From: an uncultured Collinsella sp. | Lineage (GTDB): Bacteria > Actinomycetota > Coriobacteriia > Coriobacteriales > Coriobacteriaceae | Reading direction: 5' to 3' | NCBI GenBank assembly: GCA_958438955.1 | Contig: CAUBTS010000075.1 | Location: forward strand, 1 to 9,973 | Length of the DNA: 9,973 bases | In this document: positions 1 to 5,161 of the stretch, one piece after another | How positions within the stretch are numbered: the first letter of the stretch is position 1 | Layout of the letters: every line of letters begins with the position of its first letter | Program-made: the position numbers and the translations under genes | Notes under the pieces: generated by a model | Seen by the model: the letters and a program-made list of their open reading frames with translations, nothing else | Database searches by the model: none | Told to the model about the DNA's origin: nothing

Positions 1-54
1 GCTATTGTTGTCGCGCTCGTCATCAAGCGGGGAGGCGGTCGTCGTGAAAAATAA
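1..54 (+). CDS. C-terminal end of a possible membrane protein (partial)
   Basis: Frame 1 is open from the window edge to a TAA at 52-54 and encodes AIVVALVIKRGGGRREK. A hydrophobic run followed by a cluster of Arg/Lys is what one expects of a last transmembrane helix with a positively charged cytoplasmic tail. Only 17 codons are visible, so an open frame of this length could arise by chance. The family cannot be named. The gene would converge on the minus-strand gene that ends at 247, and the hairpin at 162-200 lies between them. Confidence 0.4.
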   Translation, partial: AIVVALVIKRGGGRREK

Positions 55-161
55 TTGCCCCCCCTGCTTAATGGCGTGCTGCCTCCGTAGCGAGTGACGC
101 ACAGGCCTACCGACCTGATGATCATTGGTTTTGAAAAAGTTACTAGAGAACCCTCCAAGAA

Positions 162-200
162 AAGCGGGGCACCCGGTCGACATGACCGAGTGCCCCGCTT
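162..200 (-). terminator. Intrinsic terminator of the bactofilin-like gene
   Basis: The arms AAGCGGGGCAC (162-172 with C172) and GTGCCCCGCTT (190-200) pair, and the stem continues inward to C178/G184 with one mismatch (173/189) around a 5-base loop. Read on the minus strand the stem is followed by a T-rich tail (TTTTCTT). It sits about 47 bases past the stop at 247. The plus-strand side has only CGTTTGTT after the stem, so it could also act weakly for the gene that ends at 54. Confidence 0.8.
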
Positions 201-246
201 CGTTTGTTGGTGCAAAGTAACCTGGCACCTTTGTGGTGGTTGGTGG

Positions 247-1392
247 CTAAGCGGTGGGGAGTCCTGGCATGTTAGCCGGCTGCTGCGGCTTGAGGTGGGC
301 GTTGCGCCAGATGATCTGGATAACGTAGCCGAGCATAAAGACAAAGGCTACGCCGCTGATGAAGTCACCTACGAGGGGAAGCCCCGTGAGGGCGCCTGCG
401 ATTACGCCGCCCACGGCTGCCATGGCGTAGCGGTTTTGGTTGTGTCCGACCATGCGGGAGATCGCGCACCCCGCAAAGGCACTCGACACCAACGCGATGC
501 CGATAACGCCGCACAAGAGGGCTCCGGCAAGCGACAGGCCAGCGATAGAGATAATTAGCAGTAGGACGGCGGGGACGATAGCAATCGTGCCCAGAAGACC
601 GCTCACCCACAGGGGTATGGGGCGCTGGTGGAGCATGCCGGCGGCGCTGGCGGTCGCGCGCGGAAAGACGAGCTCGAGCAGCAGAGCGACAAAGCAGGTC
701 GAGAGTGCCGCGGCGACGATACCGCCGATGACATCGTTAACGGTGGAAGTATCCTCGTTCTCGGTGCGGTCGATCTTGAGCGCGCCTACCTCGGCTCCTG
801 CGGCACGCTCGGGGTCCTCGGAGACGTGCGCGTTCACGGTGCCGGTGATGTGGGCGTTCTTGCCCAGGATGAGCTTGTCGGCCCAAACCTCGACATCGCC
901 CTCGACGGTGCCATCGATGGTCACCGTGTCGCCCGCAAGCGCTGCCGACTTGGTAGAGCCGCGCAGGGCAACCGTCTCGCCTATCGCGTAAAAACAGTTG
1001 GCGGTGCTGTCGGAATTGAGCACAACGTGCTGACCGACGACCGTGACGCTGCCATCAACCGTGGTCTTGGCGATATCGATAGTGCGTGCCGCCAAGCGGA
1101 CGGCGCCGCCCACCGTGCAGTCGCGGATGGAGAGGCTCTCGCCTGCTGCAATTATGTCGCGGCCGATGGACGCATCGTTCAAGTTGAGGGCCTGACCTGC
1201 CCAGTACAGGTCACCTTCGACGCCGGACGAATTGGCGTCATTGTCGGTCGCAAGTACGTTGCCTGCGGTGTCCGTGCCGGCGAACGACGCCGTGGGAAGC
1301 GCGGTGACCGCTAGAGCGATGAGCGCGAATAAGATCGTGATGCGGCCCCACGCTTTACGGCGCTGGGTCGACGGGAATTGATTACAGGGCAT
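247..1392 (-). CDS. Secreted/membrane protein with bactofilin-like polymer-forming domain
   Basis: The 381-residue product is built for export. An RRK-containing start is followed by a hydrophobic stretch (about residues 16-37) and a likely signal peptidase site after TASFA38. Residues about 60-190 consist of short repeats with small residues and regularly spaced V/I/L (GDLYWAGQ, GRDIIAAGE, GGAVRLAA, GSVTVVGQ, GDVEVWAD), the pattern of the right-handed beta-helix in bactofilin/polymer-forming proteins. A charged linker (about 190-217) leads to four or five hydrophobic segments between about 218 and 362 and a short polar tail. The likely topology is a beta-helix outside the cytoplasm anchored by the C-terminal membrane domain; the role (envelope scaffold or stress response) is unknown. 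The ATG at 1392 is chosen because GAAGGA lies 6 bases upstream; a TTG at 1440 has no such support. The 106 bases to the next upstream gene show no convincing promoter, so co-transcription with it is possible. Confidence 0.8.
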   Translation of the reverse strand: MPCNQFPSTQRRKAWGRITILFALIALAVTALPTASFAGTDTAGNVLATDNDANSSGVEGDLYWAGQALNLNDASIGRDIIAAGESLSIRDCTVGGAVRLAARTIDIAKTTVDGSVTVVGQHVVLNSDSTANCFYAIGETVALRGSTKSAALAGDTVTIDGTVEGDVEVWADKLILGKNAHITGTVNAHVSEDPERAAGAEVGALKIDRTENEDTSTVNDVIGGIVAAALSTCFVALLLELVFPRATASAAGMLHQRPIPLWVSGLLGTIAIVPAVLLLIISIAGLSLAGALLCGVIGIALVSSAFAGCAISRMVGHNQNRYAMAAVGGVIAGALTGLPLVGDFISGVAFVFMLGYVIQIIWRNAHLKPQQPANMPGLPTA

Positions 1393-1398
1393 AGTGAA

Positions 1399-1404
1399 TC
1401 CTTC
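1399..1404 (-). promoter_or_regulatory. Ribosome binding site fixing the start at 1392
   Basis: On the minus strand GAAGGA lies 6 bases before ATG. This decides for the start at 1392 over the in-frame TTG at 1440. Confidence 0.7.
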
Positions 1405-1498
1405 GTTAGATACTCGGCATATACCTAACAGGGTACCCAACGCGTGGGCGCTCTAAAAGAACCTCTCGGTTGCATTTCGAAGGATGAGCCCGCGCTAC

Positions 1499-2188
1499 CT
1501 ACTTTTTGCGATGCAAAAAGCGTGCGATGTCATCCTCGGTGGGGCTTTTGATATCAAAGCGCAGCGACAGCCAGCGTAGCCCCATGGTCACCACGACGCA
1601 AACGACCAGTGCGACGACATTGCTGACCAAGCCGCTCATGACAAGGCAAACATAGCTTGCCGATCCGGCGATGGCCGCGATGGCATAGAAGTTGGTGCGC
1701 TGGAAGATACCCGGCACCACACCCATAAAACCATCTCGCAGCATGCCGCCGCCCACCGCGGTAAAAAAGCCCATCATGATGCACACCGCCGGCGCAAAGC
1801 CGTAGACCAGCGCCTTGTCTGCGCCGGTTGCCGCATAAATACCCACCGAGATGATATCGAGCAGGGGAATGAGCTTTTCGGGCTTGTCGACGATTGCCGG
1901 GAAGATGTAGATGATGGCCGCGGTGGCGATGGAGAGCGGGAGCGCCATCGGTTGGTTGAGGATGTAGACGTTGCCCACCTGCAGCGTCATATCGCGCAAA
2001 AGACCGCCGCCCAGTCCACAGACCACGGCGAGCGCGACGGCGCCCACCAGGTCGAGTTTGTGCTCGCGTGCGACCAACACGCCCGAGATCGATGCCGCGA
2101 CGACGGCGAACATCTCGAGCCAAAACGGGATGGCAACCATGGCATCCGAGGCGTGTGCGGTAACGATCATAGCGGCGGCAACGGGCAA
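1499..2188 (-). CDS. UPF0126 / TRIC-type (Gly_transporter) membrane protein
   Basis: The 229-residue protein is almost wholly hydrophobic, with about seven membrane segments. It carries the internal duplication typical of the UPF0126 family (YicG/YadS relatives): the first repeat has GLGGGLLRD at residues 58-66 and the second has GGGMLRDGF at 146-154. Family members fold like TRIC cation channels, and some have been linked to glycine transport; the substrate here cannot be read from sequence. The short C-terminal tail (KSPTEDDIARFLHRKK) is charged and probably cytoplasmic. The length fits the family (about 200-230). The start is a TTG with AAAGGA 7 bases upstream; an in-frame ATG at 2170 has no such site and would remove only six residues. 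A perfect 8-bp hairpin (CTTTTTGC/GCAAAAAG, 1502-1520) covers the last codons. Confidence 0.85.
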   Translation of the reverse strand: MPVAAAMIVTAHASDAMVAIPFWLEMFAVVAASISGVLVAREHKLDLVGAVALAVVCGLGGGLLRDMTLQVGNVYILNQPMALPLSIATAAIIYIFPAIVDKPEKLIPLLDIISVGIYAATGADKALVYGFAPAVCIMMGFFTAVGGGMLRDGFMGVVPGIFQRTNFYAIAAIAGSASYVCLVMSGLVSNVVALVVCVVVTMGLRWLSLRFDIKSPTEDDIARFLHRKK

Positions 2189-2195
2189 GATGGGG

Positions 2196-2201
2196 TCCTT
2201 T
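2196..2201 (-). promoter_or_regulatory. Ribosome binding site for a TTG start
   Basis: On the minus strand AAAGGA is 7 bases ahead of the TTG at 2188-2186. It supports TTG over the ATG seven codons later. Confidence 0.6.
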
Positions 2202-2366
2202 GAGTTACGGGTTTAGACAATGCCCGTACATAGTACATGTTCGGCGCCGATTGCGACCCTATTGCTCGGCAAACGGTCGGGACTGGGTACGGTCATAGGT
2301 TCCATGTTTGGGGATTCGGGTTGATGCTGAACGCGATGGGGGCGTGGTCGAATAGGAGGGATGTCC

Positions 2367-2391
2367 AAATTTTGAGCTTTGCTCAAAATTT
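2367..2391. repeat. Perfect AT-rich inverted repeat (hairpin 1)
   Basis: AAATTTTGAGC (2367-2377) pairs with GCTCAAAATTT (2381-2391) over 11 bp around a TTT loop. No gene on either strand ends close enough for this to be an obvious terminator. It is the first of three tandem hairpins. Confidence 0.75.
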
Positions 2392-2394
2392 ATC

Positions 2395-2414
2395 CGGTCG
2401 GCTTACGCCGACCG
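2395..2414. repeat. Perfect GC-rich inverted repeat (hairpin 2)
   Basis: CGGTCGGC (2395-2402) pairs with GCCGACCG (2407-2414) over 8 bp with loop TTAC. It starts three bases after hairpin 1, and a small GCGC-T-GCGC repeat (2414-2422) follows directly. Confidence 0.7.
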
Positions 2415-2424
2415 CGCTGCGCTA

Positions 2425-2450
2425 AAAACGCGCCACTGGCGCGTTTTCTT
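2425..2450. terminator. Terminator-like hairpin 3 without an obvious gene
   Basis: AAAACGCGCC (2425-2434) pairs with GGCGCGTTTT (2438-2447) over 10 bp around ACT. The GC-rich core with a T run on both strands (TTTTCTT on plus, TTTTT on minus) looks like a bidirectional intrinsic terminator. No plus-strand gene lies upstream in this window to be terminated, and on the minus strand it lies past the tRNA terminator. Confidence 0.5.
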
Positions 2451-2468
2451 TACGCTTTGCGCCCTGGC

Positions 2469-2493
2469 GGGTTCGAATCCCTCCTCCTCCGCC
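2469..2493 (+). repeat. Duplicated 3' end of tRNA-Ser, inverted copy
   Basis: These 25 bases are identical to part of the minus-strand tRNA-Ser(CGA) (complement of 2558-2582). They span the last three bases of the T-stem 5' side, the T-loop TTCGAAT, the T-stem 3' side, the acceptor 3' strand, the discriminator G and CC. The bases upstream (2400-2468) hold no D-arm, anticodon arm or matching acceptor 5' strand, so this is a fragment and not a second gene. The two copies face each other across 64 bases. Confidence 0.85.
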
Positions 2494-2510
2494 GTATTTG
2501 CTTGTAAGGG

Positions 2511-2545
2511 ACTTAAAAGAAAAAAGCCCCCGATCTGGGAGCTTT
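2511..2545 (-). terminator. Intrinsic terminator after tRNA-Ser(CGA)
   Basis: Read on the minus strand, AAAGCTCCC and GGGGGCTTT pair (plus positions 2537-2545 and 2523-2531, one mismatch) around AGATC and are followed by TTTCTTTT. It begins 12 bases past the CCA end of the tRNA gene. Confidence 0.8.
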
Positions 2546-2556
2546 CTCAACCAAAA

Positions 2557-2647
2557 TGGCGGAGGAGGAGGGATTCGAACCCTCGTGACCTTATACAGGC
2601 CAAACGGTTTTCGAGACCGCCGCATTCAACCACTCTGCCACCCCTCC
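2557..2647 (-). tRNA. tRNA-Ser, anticodon CGA
   Basis: This is a 91-base gene including an encoded CCA. The acceptor strands are GGAGGGG and CTCCTCC (one G-U pair) with discriminator G73. The D-arm follows (GGCAGAGTGGTTGAATGC), then an anticodon loop CTCGAAA with anticodon CGA, a long class II variable arm as expected for serine, and a T-arm GAGGG-TTCGAAT-CCCTC. It reads UCG codons. It lies downstream of tRNA-Ser(GGA) with 48 bases between. No separate promoter is visible in that gap, so it probably depends on read-through from the shared promoter. Confidence 0.96.
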
Positions 2648-2655
2648 GCGTGGGG

Positions 2656-2687
2656 TAAAAACAAAGCAGGCTCAAAGGCCTGCTTTG
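2656..2687 (-). terminator. Terminator-like hairpin between the two tRNA-Ser genes
   Basis: On the minus strand CAAAGCAGGC and GCCTGCTTTG form a perfect 10-bp stem (plus 2678-2687 and 2662-2671) with a 6-base loop, followed by TTTTT. It starts 9 bases past the CCA end of tRNA-Ser(GGA). It may terminate fully or partly, or serve as a processing structure. Confidence 0.75.
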
Positions 2688-2695
2688 GAATTAAC

Positions 2696-2786
2696 TGGCG
2701 GAGAGTCAGGGATTTGAACCCTGGAGACGCTTTTGACGCCTACACGATTTCCAATCGTGCTCCTTCGGCCACTCGGACAACTCTCC
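2696..2786 (-). tRNA. tRNA-Ser, anticodon GGA
   Basis: This is a 91-base class II tRNA gene with encoded CCA. The acceptor strands GGAGAGT and ACTCTCC pair fully and the discriminator is G. The D-arm is TGTCCGAGTGGCCGAAGG. The anticodon stem CGATT/AATCG holds anticodon GGA, there is a long variable arm (GGCGTCAAAAGCGTC), and the T-arm is CAGGG-TTCAAAT-CCCTG. It reads UCC and UCU. It is the first of the two serine tRNA genes after the promoter at 2803-2830. Confidence 0.96.
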
Positions 2787-2802
2787 GTTAAATGCGAAAG
2801 TT

Positions 2803-2830
2803 AGTATACACGAGGAATCGCAAGGTGCAA
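2803..2830 (-). promoter_or_regulatory. Promoter of the serine tRNA genes
   Basis: On the minus strand TTGCAC (-35, plus 2825-2830) and TATACT (-10, plus 2803-2808) are 16 bases apart, close to the housekeeping sigma consensus. The expected start is only a few bases before the tRNA 5' end at 2786, as usual for tRNA genes. Confidence 0.8.
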
Positions 2831-3190
2831 GCCGAAAACTTAGCATTTTTTAAAACGCTTGGCCGCACTTGGCGTTGCAGTGGGGTTTGAGGTGCCAAAA
2901 AACGGCTTCCGACCAGCGTGGTTGATCAACTCAATTGTTCAAAAAGGGTATTCATAAGCGACTTGGCAATGAATTTAAAAATCTTTGATTGGTGCTGTGG
3001 GCCACTGGTATGCATTTTGCGACCACAGCCTTGTGCCCGTTGACCTGCGGCTTGGCTCAGCTTGTCCCCGCGGCACCGTATCTTGTCCACAAATCCGTCA
3101 AGCATTTGGTCGGCATTTGGTTGGAATGCGCATGAAACACCGTGCGAGTATGGGCATATGTGGAGGTCATGAGGTTGTAGCTGCATATTC
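2831..3190. other. Long intergenic region between tRNA promoter and rpsF promoter
   Basis: About 360 bases with no credible gene. Open frames here (for example 2926-3267 minus and 2985-3209 plus) lack ribosome binding sites and family features. The part at about 2930-2990 is distinctly AT-rich compared with its neighbours and includes TTGATCAA and a run TTTAAAAATCTTTGA. A single DnaA-box match is at 3083-3091. The rest shows nothing I can name. Confidence 0.5.
3083..3091 (+). promoter_or_regulatory. Candidate DnaA box
   Basis: TTGTCCACA is identical to the DnaA box preferred in several high-GC actinobacteria and differs at one position from the E. coli consensus TTATCCACA. A weaker relative (TTGTCCCCG) is at 3062-3070, and a degenerate inverted match (complement of TGTGGGCCA) at 2996-3004. 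One good box does not make an origin. It lies about 100 bases ahead of the -35 of the operon that includes ssb. Confidence 0.35.
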
Positions 3191-3219
3191 TTGCGGCCTG
3201 GGAGGTTGAAAGATATTAT
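3191..3219 (+). promoter_or_regulatory. Promoter of the rpsF-ssb-rpsR-rplI operon
   Basis: TTGCGG (3191-3196) and TATTAT (3214-3219) are separated by exactly 17 bases. Transcription would start near 3226 and give a leader of about 65 bases. Confidence 0.75.
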
Positions 3220-3235
3220 TACCAAGTCTTTTCCT

Positions 3236-3264
3236 GCTTCAGGCGCACCTTCACGACCTGAAGC
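3236..3264 (+). promoter_or_regulatory. Leader hairpin upstream of rpsF
   Basis: GCTTCAGG (3236-3243) pairs with CCTGAAGC (3257-3264) over 8 bp around a 13-base loop. It lies inside the predicted 5' leader and ends about 10 bases before the Shine-Dalgarno sequence. Many rpsF leaders carry a site for feedback binding by the S6:S18 complex. The CCG element described for that site is not evident in this loop, so the role is only suggested by position. Confidence 0.45.
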
Positions 3265-3290
3265 CACATTTGCCCAGAGGAGGTGACAAT

Positions 3291-3584
3291 ATGAAGGCTT
3301 ATGAACTGCTGTTCTTTGTTGACCCGTCGCTCGACCCCGAGACTCGTCTCGCTGTTATGAAGCGTATCGATACCACGATCGCTGAGGGCGCTGGCAAGGT
3401 CGACTCCGTTGACGAGTGGGGCAAGCGCAAGCTCGCCTACGAGATCAACGACCTCACCGATGGTGACTACACCCTCATCAACTTCCACGCAGATCCTACC
3501 CAGATCGCCGAGCTTGATCGCGTCCTGCGCATCACCGACGCTGTGGTCCGCCACATGATCGTCCGTCGCGACGACCAGGAGTAA
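3291..3584 (+). CDS. rpsF: 30S ribosomal protein S6
   Basis: The 97-residue product matches S6 in length and sequence. It has the N-terminal MKAYELLFFVDP strand, the WGKRKLAYEI segment (about residues 43-52) with the family's lysine/arginine cluster, and the RxxDxVVRHMIVR end. S6 binds the central domain of 16S rRNA as a heterodimer with S18, whose gene is two places downstream. The ATG at 3291 has an almost perfect AGAGGAGGTGA site 5 bases before it; an in-frame TTG at 3270 lies before that site and is rejected. It is the first gene of the operon driven from 3191-3219, and the codon use is strongly biased (GAC, CTC, GTC, ATC), as for a highly expressed gene. Confidence 0.97.
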   Translation: MKAYELLFFVDPSLDPETRLAVMKRIDTTIAEGAGKVDSVDEWGKRKLAYEINDLTDGDYTLINFHADPTQIAELDRVLRITDAVVRHMIVRRDDQE

Positions 3585-3632
3585 GACTGTCGTTTTGGAC
3601 TGGGCTTGTGCCCCAAGAGGAAGTAGTGAGTT

Positions 3633-4085
3633 ATGAGCATCAATCGAGTGAACATCACCGGTAACCTCACCCGCGATCCCGAGCTGCGCGCCACCGCCGG
3701 CGGAACCCAGGTTCTGTCCTTTGGCGTCGCCGTGAACGATCGTCGCCGCAACGCGCAGACTGGCGAGTGGGAGGACTATCCCAACTTTGTCGACTGCACC
3801 ATGTTCGGCACCCGCGCCGAGGCCGTGAGCCGTTTCCTGGCAAAGGGAAACAAGGTCGCGATCGAGGGCAAGCTGCGCTACAGCTCTTGGGAGCGCGACG
3901 GCCAGCGCCGGAGCAAACTTGAGGTCATCGTCGATGAGATCGAGTTTATGAGCTCCCGTGGTGGCCAGGGTGGCTACGATCAGGGCGGTTACGCCCCCGC
4001 AGCTTCCGCGCCCGCAGCACGTCCTGCCGCACCGGTGGCTACGCCGCCCGCGGTCGACGTCTACGATGAGGACATCCCGTTCTAA
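3633..4085 (+). CDS. ssb: Single-stranded DNA-binding protein
   Basis: The 150-residue protein has the OB-fold of SSB at residues 1-108 (MSINRVNITGNLTRDPELR, the FVDCTMFGTRAEAVSRFLAKG segment, GKLRYSSWERDGQRR). A Gly/Gln then Ala/Pro-rich flexible linker follows (about 109-140), and the acidic tip DEDIPF at 145-150 is the conserved docking site for replication and repair partners. It coats single-stranded DNA at the fork as a tetramer. It sits between rpsF and rpsR, 48 bases after rpsF, with AGAGGAAG upstream of the ATG. A small hairpin (GGGC-TTGT-GCCC, 3602-3613) lies just before that site. Co-transcription with S6 and S18 is a common bacterial arrangement. Confidence 0.97.
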   Translation: MSINRVNITGNLTRDPELRATAGGTQVLSFGVAVNDRRRNAQTGEWEDYPNFVDCTMFGTRAEAVSRFLAKGNKVAIEGKLRYSSWERDGQRRSKLEVIVDEIEFMSSRGGQGGYDQGGYAPAASAPAARPAAPVATPPAVDVYDEDIPF

Positions 4086-4112
4086 GGGTTGTTCACCTAT
4101 TTTTGAGTGAGA

Positions 4113-4138
4113 GGCGGCTTCGGTTCGCCGAAGTTGCC
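4113..4138 (+). promoter_or_regulatory. Hairpin with TTCG loop between ssb and rpsR
   Basis: GGCGGCTTCGG (4113-4123) and CCGAAGTTGCC (4128-4138) form an 11-bp stem (two G-U pairs) closed by a TTCG tetraloop. No T run follows, so it is not a normal terminator. Its place just ahead of the rpsR ribosome binding site suggests mRNA stabilisation, processing or translational control within the operon. Confidence 0.6.
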
Positions 4139-4157
4139 AAATGAAAGGTATTTTGAC

Positions 4158-4424
4158 ATGGCTAATGATTTTTCTGCACGTCAGCCGCGTCGTAAGTACT
4201 GCCAGTTCTGCAAGGAGAACACTGAGTTCATCGACTATAAGGACACTCAGCTTCTCCGTAAGTACATGACCGACCGTGGCAAGATCAAGCCCCGTCGCGT
4301 CACTGGCGCTTGCACGCAGCATCAGCATGACATCGCCAACGCCATCAAGCGCGCCCGCGAGATGGCTCTCCTGCCGTACACCGTCCCCGTGGTTTCCTCT
4401 CGTGGCAACCGCGACCGCGGCTAA
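4158..4424 (+). CDS. rpsR: 30S ribosomal protein S18 (zinc-type)
   Basis: The 88-residue protein carries the S18 core: [10 protein letters not shown] at the N-terminus, [23 protein letters not shown] in the middle and [19 protein letters not shown] at the end. Cys15-x2-Cys18 and Cys52-x2-His55 are arranged as in the zinc-binding paralogue type of S18; this is inferred from spacing. S18 pairs with S6 on the platform of the small subunit. The ATG at 4158 follows AAAGG by 9 bases. An in-frame non-ATG start at 4107 lies ahead of the intergenic hairpin and is rejected. Spacing to rplI is 15 bases, so translation of the two is probably linked. Confidence 0.97.
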   Translation: MANDFSARQPRRKYCQFCKENTEFIDYKDTQLLRKYMTDRGKIKPRRVTGACTQHQHDIANAIKRAREMALLPYTVPVVSSRGNRDRG

Positions 4425-4439
4425 GAAGGGAGACACATC

Positions 4440-4979
4440 ATGAAGGTTATTCTTCTCGATGAGATCAAGGGCAAGGGCGGCGAGGGTGACGTCGTAGAGG
4501 TCGCTCAGGGTTACGCTGAGAACTTCCTGTTCCCCAAGAAGCTCGCTGTTGCCGCCACCAAGGGCAACCTCAAGCAGCTTGACGAGCGTCGCAACAACAT
4601 CGCCAAGCGCGAGGCCGTCCGTCTGGCTACTGCCAACGAGACCAAGGCTGCCTTCGAGGGCAAGACGGTCACCGTTGACGTCAAGGTCGGCGACGAGGGC
4701 ATCCTCTTTGGCTCCGTTACCGCCGCTATGATCGCTGACGCCATCAAGGCTCAGCTCGGTATGGACATCGACCGCAAGCGCGTCGAGCTCGGTAAGCCCA
4801 TCAAGGTTGCCGGTGCCCACACCGTTGCCATCTCGCTGTACCGCGAGATCAAGGCCGAGGTTGTCGTTCTCGTCGGCGTTACCGCCGAGGAGCTCGCTGC
4901 CGAGGCTGAGGTCGAGGAGGCCGCTGAGGTCGCCGAGGCCGAGACCGCCGAGGTCGAGACTGAGGCTGCTGCCGAGTAG
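4440..4979 (+). CDS. rplI: 50S ribosomal protein L9 with acidic C-terminal tail
   Basis: Residues 1-50 are the typical L9 N-terminal rRNA-binding domain (MKVILLDEIKGKGGEGDVVEVAQGYAENFLFPKKLAV). A long connecting helix follows, and then the C-terminal domain (about 76-148, with GILFGSVT). L9 binds the L1 stalk base and helps keep the reading frame. Most L9 proteins end near residue 148. This one adds about 30 residues made almost only of Glu, Ala and Val, and the matching DNA is low-complexity (GAGGCCGAG-type units). GAAGGGAGA lies upstream of the ATG. It is the last gene of the operon and the terminator starts 32 bases after the stop. Confidence 0.97.
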   Translation: MKVILLDEIKGKGGEGDVVEVAQGYAENFLFPKKLAVAATKGNLKQLDERRNNIAKREAVRLATANETKAAFEGKTVTVDVKVGDEGILFGSVTAAMIADAIKAQLGMDIDRKRVELGKPIKVAGAHTVAISLYREIKAEVVVLVGVTAEELAAEAEVEEAAEVAEAETAEVETEAAAE

Positions 4980-5011
4980 CATTTGCTGCAACGCAACAAT
5001 CTTGTTCTAAG

Positions 5012-5050
5012 AAGGGCGCTCTGGGAAACCAGGGCGCCCTTTTGCTTTTT
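5012..5050 (+). terminator. Strong intrinsic terminator of the rpsF operon
   Basis: AAGGGCGCTCTGG (5012-5024) pairs with CCAGGGCGCCCTT (5029-5041) over 13 bp (one G-U) around a GAAA tetraloop, and is followed by TTGCTTTTT. Confidence 0.93.
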
Positions 5051-5161
5051 GCGCTGAGTGAGTGTCATGGTGAACGTTGCGTCGAAGTCCTATATACAGG
5101 ACCGTTCATCCGTTTGGTTCGGTGATGATTGGCGGCGCGCGGCGCGTTTTGGGACCGTGGC

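Larger units (their letters stand above)
2202..2468. other. Gene-poor stretch, no credible CDS
   Basis: I see no protein gene here. The only open frame (2237-2425, 62 codons) has no ribosome binding site and runs into the hairpin cluster. The region should contain the promoter of the minus-strand UPF0126 gene, but I find only a weak TACTAT-like -10 near 2230 without a matching -35. From 2367 on it consists of back-to-back inverted repeats, listed separately. Confidence 0.6.

Noticed and set aside
628..1314. Plus-strand open frame opposite the bactofilin-like gene
   Set aside because: The minus-strand frame has a signal peptide, a repeat domain, membrane segments, a ribosome binding site and a terminator. 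The plus frame has none.
2237..2425. Small plus-strand open frame of 62 codons
   Set aside because: No ribosome binding site, mixed composition, and it runs through the hairpin cluster.
2400..2493. A complete third tRNA-Ser on the plus strand
   Set aside because: Only the 3' part matches. No acceptor 5' strand, D-arm or anticodon arm can be found at the right distance upstream, including around the GTGGTCGAAT stretch near 2344.
2498..2791. Open frame of 97 codons over the tRNA genes
   Set aside because: It overlaps two certain serine tRNA genes; the translated tRNA complement is a common artefact.
2831..3190. Chromosomal origin of replication
   Set aside because: Only one good DnaA box and no cluster; dnaA/dnaN are not adjacent.
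3219..4991. Antisense open frame of 590 codons over rpsF-ssb-rpsR-rplI
   Set aside because: It is complementary to four certain ribosomal/replication genes. Biased codons ending in C leave the opposite strand free of stops. It has no ribosome binding site or family features.
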